A stretch of 64,000 nt of DNA from Blastomussa wellsi. Its lineage: Eukaryota; Cnidaria; Anthozoa; Scleractinia; Plerogyridae. Both the position numbers and the translations under genes were made by a program. The first letter of the stretch is position 1, and the number at the start of each line of letters is the position of its first letter. The DNA lies in assembly GCA_947652115.1 (NCBI GenBank), contig OX393568.1:12731121-12795120 (forward strand), in the 5' to 3' direction. This document shows, piece by piece, positions 62,778 to 64,000 of the stretch. Below the pieces are notes generated by a model. The model was given only the letters and a program-made list of their open reading frames with translations, had not been told where the DNA came from and ran no database searches.

Positions 62778-64000
62778 AGGAGCCAGCTGGCTCCCAGGTT
62801 TTTTTTCTGAAGTTGAGCCCTGCTGATGTTCACAGTACTACTCTTACGTGCTATTGGTTTGGATAGCACACGTTTGGCAGCCTGTTTAAGAAAATTAATC
62901 TGTGCTGATGCAAAAAAGGTAACACCAGCTCCTAAGTATATATTAACTTGTTTAAGGCAACTCAAATAATTATTTACAGAATTATAAGCTGAAAAGGAAC
63001 CTACAAGAAAGGCTAAATAGAGCCAATAGACCTGTTCAGTTACTGGAAAGGCTTGTAGGTTACAAGCTTTACAAAATAAGAAATAGGCTCTAAGTTCTGT
63101 TCTGTGTGTACACAGTGTTCCTTCACTGAGTGCTGATTTCTTGAGCAGGCCAAGGTAATGGACCAGGGATTCTGCAAAGTATGTAATAAATTACCAATGT
63201 TAAATGCCAGCAGGTTAAGTATAGGTGAAGGAAAAAGTTGTGTGTTAACTGTAACTGGCTGCAAATCAAGGGGAACTGTTAAGGCATGGAATCATGATTG
63301 GTACATGACATCTGTGTACCACCTACTAAGGCAATCTGCTAATGTGTTGTCACGTCTAGGAATGTGTGCAGCCTTGAGCATGATATTGTTAACTGCTAAT
63401 GTCAGCCATAATTCCCGTAAACAAGCCTGTGAGAAAATGTTCCTGTTACGCATAGAGTTGATAATTTCAACGCATGCCTGGTTGTCACAGTGAATCATTA
63501 TGCATCTGCCTTTTAACTTTAATCATAGCTTGATTGCCACAACCACTGTGAGAAGTTCCAGCTGCATAATGGATAAGCGCTGTTGAGTAATAATTAGCGG
63601 GAAGAGTTCATGGAAATATTCTCCTTTGCAGATGGCTCCACATCCTGTCAGGCTAGCATCTGTGGAAAATATCACAGAGACACCATTATATTTGTCAAGA
63701 AAATGTAGCCACCACTACCAGTCCAGTTTGAGCTCGTATGATACAGGAATATTGATCCTACACAAATCACAACTGTGCAGTTCATTCAACAAACGAGACA
63801 TAAAAGCCCATCCAGGGCACACACAACTGCACACGTAACTTAATTTACCAACAAGGACTTGTAATCGATGTTTAATAGCTTGCTCCAGATGAAGCCAATG
63901 AGAAATTTCACCTTTTAATTCCAATAATCTAAACTCGGGAACTGAGATAGGCATATCATCTGTATTGAACCCAAGTCCAAGCACAAGCATTTGGGTGTTC
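62778..64000 (-). pseudogene. Tyrosine-recombinase retrotransposon fragment (RT end, RNase H, recombinase N-terminus)
   Basis: On the minus strand 63990-63715 encodes the RT thumb region (HRLQVLVGKLSYVCSCVCPG). Segment about 63660-63292 encodes RNase H (STDAS-like acidic block, IHCDNQACVEIINS, PRRDNTLADCLSRW). Segment 63170-62780 holds a stop-riddled recombinase core-binding domain (NNYLSCLKQVNIYLG, FLKQAAKRVLS). It is truncated before the catalytic domain and continues past the window on the RT side. It is clearly different in sequence from the element at 55.1-60.1 kb. Confidence 0.75.

Overview
This is eukaryotic, AT-rich, intron-dominated DNA from an animal, most likely a cnidarian (stony coral or sea anemone). 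That assignment is an inference from the mix of Polinton/Maverick, Penelope, Ngaro/PAT-like, BEL/Pao, L1/Tx1-, L2/CR1- and RTE-like elements and tRNA-derived SINEs. No bacterial gene, CRISPR array or rRNA gene was seen. The only host gene I can support is a + strand coiled-coil gene in six short exons (3861-4003, 12451-12540, 26026-26109, 26399-26505, 45342-45461, 61070-61143). All have GT/AG borders, internally matching phases, and a translation that aligns in order with the central coiled coil of OFD1, the centriole/cilium protein. Those exons total about 0.6 kb. Nearly everything else is intron, and most of the recognisable intron content is mobile DNA.

Layout. 1-1.3 kb: 3' end of an L1/Tx1-like LINE. 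2.7-3.0 kb: a SINE with a 13-bp target duplication. 4.7 kb: a palindromic MITE. 5.8-6.9 kb: a Penelope-like element. 7.1-8.8 kb: an RTE-like LINE relic carrying a nested SINE and MITE. 9.0-11.0 kb: a hAT transposase relic. 12.7-21.6 kb: Polinton E1, an internally deleted copy of about 8.8 kb whose long terminal repeats both contain the start of its DNA polymerase gene. 21.6-22.1 kb: a second Penelope fragment. 22.5-25.5 kb: Polinton E3, collapsed by deletions. 26.7-44.3 kb: Polinton E2, about 17.6 kb and nearly complete in gene content, flanked by a CAGAG duplication. 47.5-51.2 kb: small virus-like ORF relics, then BEL/Pao, then an L1/Tx1-like LINE. 51.6-52.3 kb: an L2/CR1-like LINE. 52.4-53.1 kb: a tandem tRNA-like repeat. 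53.7-55.0 kb: a TIR DNA transposon. 55.1-60.1 kb: a young Ngaro/PAT-like tyrosine-recombinase retrotransposon with identical split direct repeats. 62.8-64.0 kb: another tyrosine-recombinase retroelement fragment.

How the genes work together. E2 carries the virus-like Polinton gene set: protein-primed PolB, retroviral-type integrase, major capsid protein, penton-like minor capsid protein, packaging ATPase, a coiled-coil/membrane protein, a membrane protein with overlapping PSAP and PPxY late-domain-like motifs, and several small membrane proteins. It also has a left-end cassette of tandem Cys-rich genes behind repeated octamer+TATA promoter blocks, and a zinc-finger gene inside each terminal repeat. 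E1 is collinear with inverted E2 but lacks the ATPase, penton and several other genes. Almost every capsid and replication gene in E1-E3 is broken by stops or frameshifts, and one catalytic aspartate is replaced in each of E1 integrase and E2 PolB, so these look like fossils. I saw no adenain-type protease. The freshest mobile element is the Ngaro/PAT-like one, whose repeat pairs read as identical.
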